A program made the translations under genes and the position numbers. This document shows positions 22,190 to 30,833 of a stretch of 64,000 nucleotides of DNA, one piece after another. Source of the DNA: Streptomyces griseorubiginosus. GTDB lineage: Bacteria; Actinomycetota; Actinomycetes; Streptomycetales; Streptomycetaceae. The stretch spans positions 62,001 through 126,000 of the forward strand of contig NZ_KQ948739.1 of NCBI RefSeq assembly GCF_001514195.1, written 5' to 3'. Under the pieces are notes generated by a model. The model was given only the letters and a program-made list of their open reading frames with translations. It did not search any database and had not been told where the DNA came from. Numbering within the stretch: the first letter of the stretch is position 1; the number at the start of each line of letters is the position of its first letter.

Positions 22190-22634
22190 GAGACCCGGAG
22201 GAAAACCTCCGCAGCAGCGGGGAGAGCACCAGCACCGACTTGGTGCGCTCCACGAACGGCTCCCCCGCGATCCGCTCCAGGACCCGTTCGAAGTGCCGCA
22301 TGTCGGAGGCGAAGACCTGGACCACCGCGTCGGCGTCCCCGGTGACGGTGGAGGCGGCCACGACTTCCTGATAGCGCTCCAGGCCCCGCTGGATGGTCTC
22401 CGGGGAGGTGTTGCGCCGGCAGTAGATCTCGACGAACCCCTCGGTCTCCCAGCCGAGGGCCGCCGGGTCCACCCGCACGGTGAAACCGGTGATGGCTCCG
22501 GTCGCGCGCAGCCGGTCCACGCGCCGCTTCACCGCGGGCGCGGACAGACCGACGATCTGCCCGATGTCCGCGAAGGAGCGGCGGGCGTCCTCGGCGAGGG
22601 CGTGCACGATGCGTTCGTCGAGATCGTTCAGCAC
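22182..22634 (-). CDS. Lrp/AsnC-family regulator
   Basis: Feast/famine regulator of 150 residues. The N-terminal HTH occupies about 1-60 (LNDLDERIVHALAEDARRSF, GLSAPAVKRRVDRLRATGAI) and a C-terminal RAM/ACT-like effector domain about 65-150 (GFTVRVDPAALG, VVAASTVTGDADAVVQVFASD). The start is GTG 22634, only 10 bp after the permease stop, so it is the second gene of a permease-lrp operon. It probably binds an amino acid and controls the permease promoter, where TTGC/GCAA motifs cluster. Confidence 0.92.
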   Translation of the reverse strand: MLNDLDERIVHALAEDARRSFADIGQIVGLSAPAVKRRVDRLRATGAITGFTVRVDPAALGWETEGFVEIYCRRNTSPETIQRGLERYQEVVAASTVTGDADAVVQVFASDMRHFERVLERIAGEPFVERTKSVLVLSPLLRRFSSGSPT

Positions 22635-22644
22635 GGTGGGTGGA

Positions 22645-24102
22645 TCAGCTTTCGGGTGTTGCGAGTCGGGAACGGCGATGGCCGTACACGAAGTAGAACA
22701 CGAGCCCGGCGGCCATCCAGACCCCGAAGACCACCCAGGTGACGGTGGACAGGCTGCCCATCATCCAGACGCAGAAGCCGAGGCCCAGGGCGGGCAGGAC
22801 CGGCGAGAGCGGGACGCGGAACGTGCGGGGCATGTCCGGACGGGTCCGGCGCAGCACCACCACGGCGATGTTGACCAGGGCGAAGGCGAAGAGCGTGCCG
22901 ATGCTGGTGGCGTCGGCGAGCTGGCCCAGCGGGATCGCCGCGGCCAGCACTCCGCAGAACAGGGACACGATCACCGTGTTCGCCCGGGGCGCCCCGGTCT
23001 TCGGGTGGACCCGCCCGAACACCTTCGGCACGAGCCCGTCCCGGGACATCGCGAAGAGGATGCGGGTCTGGCCGTAGAGCACGGTCAGCACCACGCTCGC
23101 GATGGCGACGACCGCGCAGAACGCCAGCAGGGTGCCCCAGAAGCTCTGCCCGGTGACGTCCCGCATGATCTGGGCGAGGGCGGCCTCGGAGTCGTTGAAG
23201 TGCTGCCAGGGCTTGGCGCCGACCGCGACGGCCGCGACCAGGACGTACAGCGCGGTCACGATGACCAGCGACAGCATGATCGCGCGCGGCAGGTCGCGCT
23301 GGGCGTTCCTGGCCTCCTCACCGGCGGTGGAGGCGGCGTCGAAGCCGATGTAGGAGAAGAACAGCGTGGCCCCGGCCGCGCTCACGCCCGCCATGCCCAG
23401 CGGCATGAAGTGCTCGTAGTTGCCGGAGCGGAAGCCCTGGACGCCGATCGCGCAGAACAGCACCAGTGCGGCGATCTTGACGACGACCATGACGGTGTTG
23501 GCGCGGGCCGACTCGCGGGCGCCGCCGAGCAGGAACGCCATCGCGAGGAGGACGACGATCAGCGCGGGCAGGTTGAAGACCCCGCCGTCGCCGGGCGGGG
23601 CGGACAGCGCGTCCGGGATGGTGACGCCGATGGTCCCGTCGAGCAGCTCGTTCAGGTACTCGCCCCAGCCGACGGCCACGGCGGCGACCGAGACGCCGTA
23701 CTCCAGGACCAGGCACCAGCCGCATATCCAGGCGATGAGCTCGCCCATGGTCGCGTAGGCGTAGGAGTACGAGGATCCGGCGACCGGGATGGTGCCGGCC
23801 AGCTCGGCGTAGGAGAGGGCCGAGAACAGGGCGGTCAGGCCGGCGATCACGAAGGACAGCGTGACGGCCGGGCCCGCCTTCGGCACGGCCTCGCCGAGGA
23901 CCACGAAGATGCCGGTGCCGAGCGTGGCGCCGATGCTGATCATCGTCAGCTGCCAGAGGCCGAGCGAGCGCCGCAGCGCCCCTCCGTCGCCCTGGCCGCC
24001 CTCGGCGACGAGGCGTTCCACCGGCTTGCGCCGCATGAGGCGCGCGCCGAGCCCCGTCGCCTGTGGGGTGCGCTGTCGCGGGGGTGCGCCTTGGTCGAGC
24101 AC
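22645..24102 (-). CDS. APC-superfamily amino-acid permease
   Basis: Amino-acid transporter of 485 residues with 12 or more helices. The helix-1 motif MISIGATLGTGIFVVLGEAV and the helix-2 stretch SFVIAGLTALFSALSYAELA are typical of cationic amino-acid transporters (CAT/YhdG-like). SYIGFDAASTAGEEARNAQRDLPRAI is the family signature after helix 5. GTG 24102 is chosen because GAAGGAG precedes it; the frame extends further up without support. Substrate is probably a cationic or branched amino acid, not provable from sequence. The lrp gene follows immediately. Confidence 0.92.
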   Translation of the reverse strand: MLDQGAPPRQRTPQATGLGARLMRRKPVERLVAEGGQGDGGALRRSLGLWQLTMISIGATLGTGIFVVLGEAVPKAGPAVTLSFVIAGLTALFSALSYAELAGTIPVAGSSYSYAYATMGELIAWICGWCLVLEYGVSVAAVAVGWGEYLNELLDGTIGVTIPDALSAPPGDGGVFNLPALIVVLLAMAFLLGGARESARANTVMVVVKIAALVLFCAIGVQGFRSGNYEHFMPLGMAGVSAAGATLFFSYIGFDAASTAGEEARNAQRDLPRAIMLSLVIVTALYVLVAAVAVGAKPWQHFNDSEAALAQIMRDVTGQSFWGTLLAFCAVVAIASVVLTVLYGQTRILFAMSRDGLVPKVFGRVHPKTGAPRANTVIVSLFCGVLAAAIPLGQLADATSIGTLFAFALVNIAVVVLRRTRPDMPRTFRVPLSPVLPALGLGFCVWMMGSLSTVTWVVFGVWMAAGLVFYFVYGHRRSRLATPES

Positions 24103-24142
24103 GCGCTGACTCCTTCGTCGTTGCAGGTGGGTACAGCGAAGC

Positions 24143-24237
24143 ACCCTATGAGGCCGGGGGTCACAGCCGTAATGCAGCAACCTTGCACGCACTCGCAAGA
24201 TCGTTGCGTTCCGCACCGAAGGGCGGCCCTTCGTTGC
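24143..24237 (-). promoter_or_regulatory. Permease promoter with clustered TTGC/GCAA Lrp-type motifs
   Basis: A -10-like TAGGGT reads leftwards at 24148-24143, 41 bp before the permease start. Upstream lie alternating GCAA/TTGC elements at 24177-24180, 24183-24186, 24195-24198, 24204-24207 and 24234-24237 that pair into short dyads (for example TTGC-8 bp-GCAA). Such arrays suit an octameric Lrp protein. The binding is inferred. Confidence 0.45.
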
Positions 24238-24257
24238 GCATACCCCTCACCGGGCAT

Positions 24258-24293
24258 GCGAACGGCCCCCGCATCCCGGCGGGGGCCGTTCGC
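24258..24293 (-). terminator. Terminator of guaB1
   Basis: Perfect 15-bp stem, GCGAACGGCCCCCGC (24258-24272) and its complement (24279-24293), with a 6-nt loop, beginning 8 bp after the guaB1 stop on the minus strand. Confidence 0.85.
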
Positions 24294-24300
24294 GACGGAC

Positions 24301-25752
24301 CTAGCTCCAGCTGGCGTGCAGCGGCTTGCCCTCCGCGTAGCCGGCCGCGCTCTGGATGCCGACGACCGCCTTCTCGGCGAACTCGGCCAGGGAGTTCGCA
24401 CCCGCGTAGGTGCAGGAGGAGCGGACACCCGCGATGATCGAGTCGATCAGGTCCTCGACGCCCGGACGGGCCGGGTCGAGGAACATCCGGGAGGTGGAGA
24501 TGCCCTCCTCGAAGAGCGCCTTGCGGGCCCGGTCGTACGCCGACTCCTCGGACGTACGGTTGCGCACGGCACGCGCGGACGCCATGCCGAACGACTCCTT
24601 GTAGAGCCGCCCGCTCGCGTCCTGCTGGAGGTCGCCCGGCGACTCGTAGGTGCCCGCGAACCACGACCCGATCATCACGTTGGACGCGCCGGCGGCCAGC
24701 GCCATGGCGACGTCGCGGGGGTGCCGTACCCCGCCGTCGGCCCACACGTGCTTGCCGTACTTCCGCGCCTCGGCCGCGCACTCCAGCACGGCGGAGAACT
24801 GCGGCCGGCCGACGCCGGTCATCATCCGGGTGGTGCACATGGCACCGGGGCCCACGCCGACCTTGATGATGTCGGCACCGGCCTCGACGAGGTCCCTGAC
24901 GCCTTCCGCGGCCACGATGTTGCCGGCCACGATCGGGACCTGCGGGTCGAGCGCCCGGACCGTCCTGATCGCGGTGATCATCGACTCCTGGTGGCCGTGG
25001 GCGGTGTCGATGACGAGCGTGTCCACGCCCGCGTCGAGCAGCTGCTTGGCCTTGCCCGCCACATCGCCGTTGATGCCGACCGCGGCGGCGATCCGCAGCC
25101 TGCCCTGCGCGTCGACGGCCGGGGTGTACAGCGTGGCCCGGAGCGCGCCCTTGCGGGTGAGGATGCCGGCGAGCCTGCCGTCCTCGTCGACGGCCGGGGC
25201 ATAGCGGCGGTTGGCCGCGTCGAGCCGGTTGAAGGCCTCGCGCGGGTCGATGGCGGCGTCCAGGAGCAGCAGGTCGCGCGACATGACGACCTCCAGCTGG
25301 GTGAAGCGGTCGACGCCGGTCAGGTCCTGGTCGGTGACGACACCGACGGGCCGGCCGGCCTCGTCGACGACCACGCCGGCGTTGTGCGCGCGCTTGGGCA
25401 GCAGGGCCAGGGCGTCGGCGACGGTCTGGTGCGGGGCCAGCACGATCGGGGTGTCCAGGACGTGGTGGCGGCTCTTCACCCAGGACACGACCTCGGTGAC
25501 GACCTCGATCGGGATGTCCTGCGGGATGACGACGAGGCCGCCGCGCCGGGCCATCGTCTCGGCCATGCGGCGCCCGGCGATGGCGGTCATGTTGGCGACG
25601 ACCAGCGGGATCGTGGTCCCCGTGCCGTCCGGGGAGCTGAGGTCCACGCCTTGCCGCGAGCCGACGGCGCTGCGGCTCGGGACCATGAAGACGTCGTCGT
25701 ACGTCAGGTCGTACGGGGGCTGGATGTCGTTGAGGAAACGCACGTGCTGCAC
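24301..25752 (-). CDS. guaB1: GuaB1-family GMP reductase
   Basis: IMPDH/GMPR-superfamily TIM barrel of 483 residues with an inserted CBS pair (about residues 95-215). The catalytic loop is VGVGPGAMCTTRMMTGVG, with the Cys that attacks the purine C2. Other landmarks are YDDVFMVPSRS, VDTLVIDTAHGHQ, IVAGNIVAAEGVRDLVEAGAD and WADGGVRHPRDVAMALAAGA. This clade is often labelled IMP dehydrogenase, but the actinobacterial GuaB1 is reported to be a GMP reductase (GMP + NADPH to IMP + NH3) in purine salvage. The start is GTG 25752, without a strong ribosome binding site. It is monocistronic with its own terminator. Confidence 0.88.
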   Translation of the reverse strand: MQHVRFLNDIQPPYDLTYDDVFMVPSRSAVGSRQGVDLSSPDGTGTTIPLVVANMTAIAGRRMAETMARRGGLVVIPQDIPIEVVTEVVSWVKSRHHVLDTPIVLAPHQTVADALALLPKRAHNAGVVVDEAGRPVGVVTDQDLTGVDRFTQLEVVMSRDLLLLDAAIDPREAFNRLDAANRRYAPAVDEDGRLAGILTRKGALRATLYTPAVDAQGRLRIAAAVGINGDVAGKAKQLLDAGVDTLVIDTAHGHQESMITAIRTVRALDPQVPIVAGNIVAAEGVRDLVEAGADIIKVGVGPGAMCTTRMMTGVGRPQFSAVLECAAEARKYGKHVWADGGVRHPRDVAMALAAGASNVMIGSWFAGTYESPGDLQQDASGRLYKESFGMASARAVRNRTSEESAYDRARKALFEEGISTSRMFLDPARPGVEDLIDSIIAGVRSSCTYAGANSLAEFAEKAVVGIQSAAGYAEGKPLHASWS

Positions 25753-25924
25753 ATCCCAGTCGATCGGAGGCGGCCCCCGGTCAGGTCAGCCAGGGGGAAA
25801 GAGCACGTACTTCATTCTCCCACGTCGGCCGCGCAGTCACCCACGGGCGAATCGTCCAGACCGGCCGGAGGGGCGTTGGGACGAACCTCCAAGGGCGGCC
25901 GCGCACCGCGTTCCCGAGCGGCGC

Positions 25925-25958
25925 GGAGGGGCGGCCACCGCACGGTGACCGCCCCTCC
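25925..25958 (-). terminator. Terminator of the SorC-type regulator
   Basis: GGAGGGGCGG (25925-25934) pairs with CCGCCCCTCC (25949-25958), extended inward by CACCG/CGGTG after a one-base mismatch. It lies 23 bp past the stop of the regulator gene on the minus strand. The remaining 172 bp up to the guaB1 start hold no clear site. Confidence 0.7.
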
Positions 25959-25981
25959 GTCCACGCTGGGATGCCCCGACG

Positions 25982-27025
25982 TCAGGACCCGTCCGGGTCC
26001 GCCCGGCTCAGGGCCGGCTTCGGGGTGGGGCCCGCCGTCATCAGGGAGTCCGCGGCGGAGGTGTCCGTCACCAGGCTGGTGACGAGCCCCGACCGCAGCA
26101 CCGCGTCGATCGCGGCCGCCTTCCGCTGCCCGCCCGCGATCGCGACGACCTCGGGGATACGGCGGAGCTGGTCGGCCTTGACGGTGATGCACCGCTCGCC
26201 CAGGTCCCGGCCGACGCGGCGGCCCTCGGCGTCGAAGAGGTGGGCGGACATCTCGGCGGCGACACCGAGCGAGGCGTAGTGGCCGCGCTCCTCGTCGCTG
26301 AGCATGTCGTGCACCGTCGAGATGCCGGCCTCCCAGGAGCCGATGGAGACACAGGCGACCGTCACCTTGTCGAAGTACTCGAAGGCCCGGGCGATCCCGG
26401 TCTGGTTGCGCAGCGCGGCCGCGGTCGCCGCGTCCGGCAGCAGCATCGGCGCGTAGATGGGGTGGGCGTCCCCGCCGGACACCTGGGCTGCCCGCCGTAC
26501 CGCCTCCACCGAGCCGCGCTCGGCGGTCCCGGCGTCGTAGACACCCGTCAGCTGCACGACCGTGCAGGGCGGCAGCCGGTCCAGGGCCGCCGCCATGTGG
26601 ATGGTGGACCGGCCCCACGCCAGTCCCAGCACATCCCCTTCCTCGACCAGCTCGCCGAGCAGGTCGGCGGCCACTTCCCCCAGGTTCTCCGGGTCGGGCG
26701 AGTCCTCGGCATCGGCCGGGGACTCGACCACGACGGCGTGCCTGAGGCCGTAGCGGGCGCGGAGCGCGTCGGAGCGCTCGGCGTCCAGTTCGGCCGGCAC
26801 GCGGATCTCGATCCGTACGAGATCCCGTTCGAGGGCGGTCTCCAGGACCCGGGCCACCTTGAAGCGGCTGACGCCGAACTCCTCCGCGATCTGGATCTTG
26901 GACTTGCCCTCGAGGTAGAAGCGGCGGGCCATGGCCGCCGCCTGCACCAGCTCAGCGGGTCCCATCCGCATGGCTGACCGGCCCGCCGACATACCCGACA
27001 CGGCGATCTCCTCACTGCTGTTCAC
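25982..27025 (-). CDS. SorC/DeoR-type sugar-binding transcriptional regulator
   Basis: Regulator of about 347 residues. The N-terminal HTH is at about residues 25-70 (MARRFYLEGKSKIQIAEEFG, VSRFKVARVLETALERDLV). The remainder is the SorC effector domain related to sugar isomerases (VVESPADAEDSPDPENLGEV, GDVLGLAWGRSTIHMAAALD, VVQLTGVYDAG, VKADQLRRIPEVVAIAGGQRK). These proteins are tetramers released from DNA by phosphorylated sugars. The neighbour rpe suggests a pentose or pentose-phosphate signal, by context only. The start is uncertain: GTG 27025 is chosen, but the ribosome binding site is weak. Confidence 0.85.
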   Translation of the reverse strand: MNSSEEIAVSGMSAGRSAMRMGPAELVQAAAMARRFYLEGKSKIQIAEEFGVSRFKVARVLETALERDLVRIEIRVPAELDAERSDALRARYGLRHAVVVESPADAEDSPDPENLGEVAADLLGELVEEGDVLGLAWGRSTIHMAAALDRLPPCTVVQLTGVYDAGTAERGSVEAVRRAAQVSGGDAHPIYAPMLLPDAATAAALRNQTGIARAFEYFDKVTVACVSIGSWEAGISTVHDMLSDEERGHYASLGVAAEMSAHLFDAEGRRVGRDLGERCITVKADQLRRIPEVVAIAGGQRKAAAIDAVLRSGLVTSLVTDTSAADSLMTAGPTPKPALSRADPDGS

Positions 27026-27157
27026 ACTCTGGATTCGCCGTTCATCCTTGCAGATCCGGCGCACTTGATCAGCCCTGATCGAAGCCGTTCACGTTCCTGA
27101 CGCCCGGGGTCTTCCCGGCGGGCCCGGCCAGGGACGCGTGGCCTGGCACGTCCATCT

Positions 27158-27224
27158 GCGGCGTTGTCGTCGGTCGCCGACTCCCCCACGCTCGAACAAC
27201 CTCACGCGGGAGGGGCCCCCATCG
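27158..27224. repeat. Streptomyces-type intergenic repeat with G/C-rich hairpin
   Basis: The stretch between rpe and the SorC gene contains GTTGTCGTCGGTCGCCGACT followed by CCCCCACGCTCGAA and GCGGGAGGGGCCCCCATCGC, which I recognise from memory as a widespread Streptomyces intergenic repeat. CCCC and GGGG arms can pair to a hairpin, perhaps ending the rpe transcript. Copy number cannot be checked here. Confidence 0.5.
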
Positions 27225-27270
27225 CGTCGACTCCCTCCTCCGCCTCGCAGCTGCACGCACCAGGCCCCGT

Positions 27271-28014
27271 TCACTGGCGTGGACCGGATTCCGTCGGTTC
27301 CTGCCGGCCGGGCCCTCCGGGAAGAACCTGGTGGTCGCACGCCCACGACGCCTTGGCGGTCGCCTCCTCGGCCTGCTTGCGCAAGGCACGTACCGCTTCG
27401 GCCGGGTCGGACGCCCCGTACACCGCGGACCCTGCGACGAAGACGTCGGCTCCCGCCTCCGCGCAGCGCTCGATGGTGTCGGCCGAGACCCCGCCGTCGA
27501 CCTGGAGCCACAGCTCGAGGCCGTGCTTCCTGATCAACTCGCGGGTCCGGCGAATCTTGGGGAGCATGATGTCGAGGAAGGCCTGTCCCCCGAAACCGGG
27601 CTCGACCGTCATGATCAGCAGCATGTCGAGCTCGGGGAGCAGGTCCTCGTACGGCTCGATCGGCGTCGCGGGCCTCAGCGCCATGGAGGCACGCGCGCCC
27701 TTGGCCCGGATCTCCCGGGCGAGCCGCACCGGAGCGGCGGCCGCCTCCACGTGGAAGGTGACGGAGGAGGCCCCCGCCTCTACGTACTGGGGCGCCCAGC
27801 GATCGGGGGCCTCGATCATCAGATGGCAGTCCAGCGGGGTGTCCGTCGCACGGGCCAACGACTCTACGACCGGCACGCCGAGCGTGAGGTTCGGGACGAA
27901 ATGGTTGTCCATGACGTCGACGTGGAGCCAGTCGGCTCCCTCGACCGCCTTCGCCTCGTCGGCGAGACGGGCGAAGTCGGCGGACAGGATGCTGGGGTTG
28001 ATCTGCGCGGCCAT
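27271..28014 (-). CDS. rpe: Ribulose-phosphate 3-epimerase
   Basis: Pentose-phosphate enzyme that interconverts D-ribulose 5-phosphate and D-xylulose 5-phosphate. TIM barrel with NPSILSADFARLADEA, DWLHVDVMDNHFVPNLTLG (metal His and Asp), LDCHLMIEAPDRW, MTVEPGFGGQAFLDIMLPKI and LQVDGGVSADTI plus the phosphate-binding VAGSAVYG. At 247 residues it is about 20 longer than usual: a polar tail after ATAKASWACDHQ has no family counterpart. It is divergent from the mmpL gene. Confidence 0.96.
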   Translation of the reverse strand: MAAQINPSILSADFARLADEAKAVEGADWLHVDVMDNHFVPNLTLGVPVVESLARATDTPLDCHLMIEAPDRWAPQYVEAGASSVTFHVEAAAAPVRLAREIRAKGARASMALRPATPIEPYEDLLPELDMLLIMTVEPGFGGQAFLDIMLPKIRRTRELIRKHGLELWLQVDGGVSADTIERCAEAGADVFVAGSAVYGASDPAEAVRALRKQAEEATAKASWACDHQVLPGGPGRQEPTESGPRQ

Positions 28015-28148
28015 ACCCCAAGCCTCCCATGCCGGGGCCCCACGGGGCGCGCCGGTCCGGACCTAAGCCGTTCATCGGATGTTGTGAACGAGCTGTGCGT
28101 GCCATGCTGGGCGGCTGCTCGACTCGACTGGTGGCGCCGGGGGTGGCC

Positions 28149-30320
28149 ATGACCGGAAATCGAGGCATCGCGCACTTCGTCTGCGGACGGCGTGCGAAAT
28201 GGGTGGTACTGGCCCTGTGGCTGGTGGTGCTGTTCCTGACGGCACCGCTCGCCTCCAAGCTCACCGACGCCCAGGACAACGACGCGGCCTCCTGGCTGCC
28301 CGGCTCCGCGGAGTCGACCCAAGTCCTCCAGATCTCCGAGGACTTCAGGCCGGAACAGATCCCCGCGGTCGTCGTCTACGCGCGCGAGAGCGGTCTCACG
28401 GCACAGGAACGGGCCGGCATCGCGAAGGACGTCGCCGAGATCAAACGGCTGACGGCGCACGGCATCCGCGGACCGGAGACCCGGGGACCGGTCTACGACC
28501 GGCCGAACGACCCGCGCGCGGCCCAGATCATCGTCCCGATCACCATGGACGAGAAGGGCTGGGAGGAGATCGCGCCGGCGGTCGACTCGCTCCGTGACGT
28601 GGTGGGCAAGGGCGGCGACGGACTCGCCGTGCACATCACCGGGCCCGGCGGCACCTCCGCGGACTTCTCCAAGGCCTTCGAGGGCATCGACTCGACCCTG
28701 CTGCTGTCGGCCATGGGCGTCGTGATCGTCATGCTGCTCATCACCTTCCGCAGCCCCACCCTGCTCCTCGTCCCGCTGCTCTCGGTGGTCTCGGCGCTCT
28801 TCACGGCCCAGGCCTTCATCTACCTGCTCGCCCAGCACGCGGGCCTGACGGTCAACGGCCAGAGCGCGGGCATCCTGACGGTCCTCGTGTTCGGGGCGGG
28901 GACCGACTACGCCTTGCTGCTGGTCGCCCGTTACCGGGAGGAACTCCACCACCACGAGGACCGCCACGAGGCGATGGCCCGCGCCCTGCACCGCGCGGGC
29001 CCCGCCGTGCTGGCCTCCGGCGCGACCGTCGTCCTGAGCATGCTGGTGCTGCTGGCCGCCGAGATGAACTCGACCCGCGGTCTGGGCCCGGTCGCCGCGA
29101 TCGGCGTCATGGTCGCCCTGGTGGCGATGATGACCCTGTTCCCGGCCCTGCTGGTGATCTTCGGCCGCTGGATCTTCTGGCCGGCGACCCCGCGCTTCGG
29201 CGCCCCCGACCGCATCGAGACCGGCGTCTGGGCCCGCACCGGCCACCGGATCGCCCAGCGGCCGCGCATGGTCTGGATCATCACGGCACTGGTCCTCGCG
29301 GTGTGCTCGCTGGGCCTGATCCAGCTGCGCGCCGAGGGCATCTCCAACGCGGACGCGTTCACCGGCAAACCGGACTCGATCACCGGCCAGGAGGTGTCCG
29401 CGAAGTACTTCCCGGCGGGCAGCGGTGACCCCCTGGTCATCGTCAGCAACCAGGCACAGGCACGCCAGGTGGGCGAGGCGGTCGCGGGCACACGGGGCGT
29501 GGTGCCGGAGTCCCTCGGTCTGCCGCCGGGCACGAAACCGGCCTACGAGGGCAAGGTCCTGTTCGAGGCGACGATGACGGCCCCGGCCGACAGCGAGGCC
29601 GCGAAACAGACGGTCGAGCGGGTGCGGGACGCGGTCCACGCGATCCCGGACGCCGACGCGCAGGTCGGCGGCGGTACGGCCGCGCTGCTGGACATGGACA
29701 GGGCGACCACGCACGACAACCTGGTGATCATCCCGCTGGTGCTCGCGGTCGTCCTGCTGATCCTGTGCGGACTGCTGCGCGCCTTGATCGCCCCGCTGCT
29801 GCTGATCGGGACCGTGATCCTGTCCTTCGCGGCGGCCCTGGGCATCAGCGCCCTGGCCTTCCGTCACCTCTTCGACTACGCGGGCGAGTCCACGGACTTC
29901 CCGCTGTTCGTCTTCGTCTTCCTGGTCGCCCTCGGCATCGACTACAACATCTTCCTGACCACCCGGATCCGCGAGGAGGCGGCCCACCGCGGCACACGGC
30001 CGGGCGTGGTCACGGGCCTCGCCGCGACCGGCGCCGTGATCACCTCCGCAGGCCTGGTCCTGGCCGGCACCTTCGCCGCCCTCGGCACCCTCCCCATGGT
30101 CGCCTTCGCGGAGATCGGCTTCGCGGTCGCACTGGGCGTCCTCATCGACACGTTCATCGTGCGGTCGGTCCTGGTGACGTCCCTGTTCCTGGACGTGGGC
30201 GAGAAGATCTGGTGGCCGCACAGCCTTGCCAGGGAGGGGGACAGGTCGACCCGCCCAGGGGCGCGGGGAACTGCGCGACCGGCCACGACGGCGCCGCAGA
30301 CGAAGGACCCGCTCTCCTGA
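28149..30320 (+). CDS. MMPL-family (RND-type) membrane transporter
   Basis: Large exporter of about 723 residues with two matching halves. Each half has one leading helix (WVVLALWLVVLFLTAPL; MVWIITALVLAVCSLGLI), an extracytoplasmic domain and five further helices. GILTVLVFGAGTDYALLLVARYREEL and FVFLVALGIDYNIFLTTRIREEA carry the conserved G-x-x-x-D-Y motifs for proton relay. Cargo in actinobacteria is usually a lipid or secondary metabolite; none can be assigned here. The ATG at 28149 follows GGGGGTGG. The last ~22 residues (from RSTRPGARGTARP) are encoded by an intergenic repeat that has entered the frame. Confidence 0.92.
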   Translation: MTGNRGIAHFVCGRRAKWVVLALWLVVLFLTAPLASKLTDAQDNDAASWLPGSAESTQVLQISEDFRPEQIPAVVVYARESGLTAQERAGIAKDVAEIKRLTAHGIRGPETRGPVYDRPNDPRAAQIIVPITMDEKGWEEIAPAVDSLRDVVGKGGDGLAVHITGPGGTSADFSKAFEGIDSTLLLSAMGVVIVMLLITFRSPTLLLVPLLSVVSALFTAQAFIYLLAQHAGLTVNGQSAGILTVLVFGAGTDYALLLVARYREELHHHEDRHEAMARALHRAGPAVLASGATVVLSMLVLLAAEMNSTRGLGPVAAIGVMVALVAMMTLFPALLVIFGRWIFWPATPRFGAPDRIETGVWARTGHRIAQRPRMVWIITALVLAVCSLGLIQLRAEGISNADAFTGKPDSITGQEVSAKYFPAGSGDPLVIVSNQAQARQVGEAVAGTRGVVPESLGLPPGTKPAYEGKVLFEATMTAPADSEAAKQTVERVRDAVHAIPDADAQVGGGTAALLDMDRATTHDNLVIIPLVLAVVLLILCGLLRALIAPLLLIGTVILSFAAALGISALAFRHLFDYAGESTDFPLFVFVFLVALGIDYNIFLTTRIREEAAHRGTRPGVVTGLAATGAVITSAGLVLAGTFAALGTLPMVAFAEIGFAVALGVLIDTFIVRSVLVTSLFLDVGEKIWWPHSLAREGDRSTRPGARGTARPATTAPQTKDPLS
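30257..30284 (+). repeat. Dispersed Streptomyces repeat, copy 1, in the 3' end of the MMPL gene
   Basis: The 28 bp starting AGGGGCGCGGGGAACTGCGC matches the reverse complement of 54931-54958 at 26 of 28 positions. This element is normally intergenic in Streptomyces genomes as I remember it. Here it encodes part of the MMPL C-terminus. Confidence 0.8.
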
Positions 30321-30349
30321 TCGCGGCGAGCCACCCCTAGGCTGCCGGA

Positions 30350-30796
30350 ATGCGAGAGCCGACGGTGCGCACCAGGGTGGCCGCCTACGTCCTGCGCCGA
30401 CGTGCCGGACGGCCGCCGGAGCTGCTCGTGTTCGACCACGACGCGGACCTGCCGCCCGGCACCCACGTCCCGGCGGGCGGCGTGGCCCCGGCGGAGCCTC
30501 TGGAAGAGGCGGTGCTGCGGGAGGTCGCCGAGGAGTGCGGCCTGACCTGCGTACGGGTGCTGCGCCCCGTCGCGGAGGAGCGCACCCCTCACCCGATCCG
30601 CCGCTTCCCCCGCCACACCACCTTCTTCGAGCTGGAGGTGGACGGCGACGCGAACGTCCCGGACGCGTGGGACCACCGCGTGACGGGCGCGGGCCGTGAC
30701 CACGGCATGACGTTCCACTGCCGCTTCGAGCCGCTCCCCCTGTCCTTCCCGTTGGCGGACGGTCAGGACGCCTGGCTGGGCCGCCTGGACGGATGA
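30350..30796 (+). CDS. Nudix hydrolase
   Basis: Small metal-dependent pyrophosphatase of 148 residues. The Nudix box is complete: GGVAPAEPLEEAVLREVAEE followed by CGL, with the REVAEE glutamates for Mg. It also has RVAAYVLRRRAGRPPELLVF at the start and FHCRFEPLPLSFPLADGQDA at the end. The exact nucleoside-diphosphate-linked substrate cannot be read from the sequence. It starts 30 bp after the MMPL gene and may be cotranscribed. It converges with rsmB, 37 bp between stops, no terminator visible. Confidence 0.9.
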   Translation: MREPTVRTRVAAYVLRRRAGRPPELLVFDHDADLPPGTHVPAGGVAPAEPLEEAVLREVAEECGLTCVRVLRPVAEERTPHPIRRFPRHTTFFELEVDGDANVPDAWDHRVTGAGRDHGMTFHCRFEPLPLSFPLADGQDAWLGRLDG

Positions 30797-30833
30797 GCAC
30801 GTCGCCGGGCGGCCCCACGACAGAGGGCGCTGG

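Noticed and set aside
24301..25752. Annotation as IMP dehydrogenase (guaB)
   Set aside because: The catalytic loop and overall sequence fit the actinobacterial GuaB1 clade, reported as GMP reductase. A true IMPDH would have a GSICTTR-like loop.
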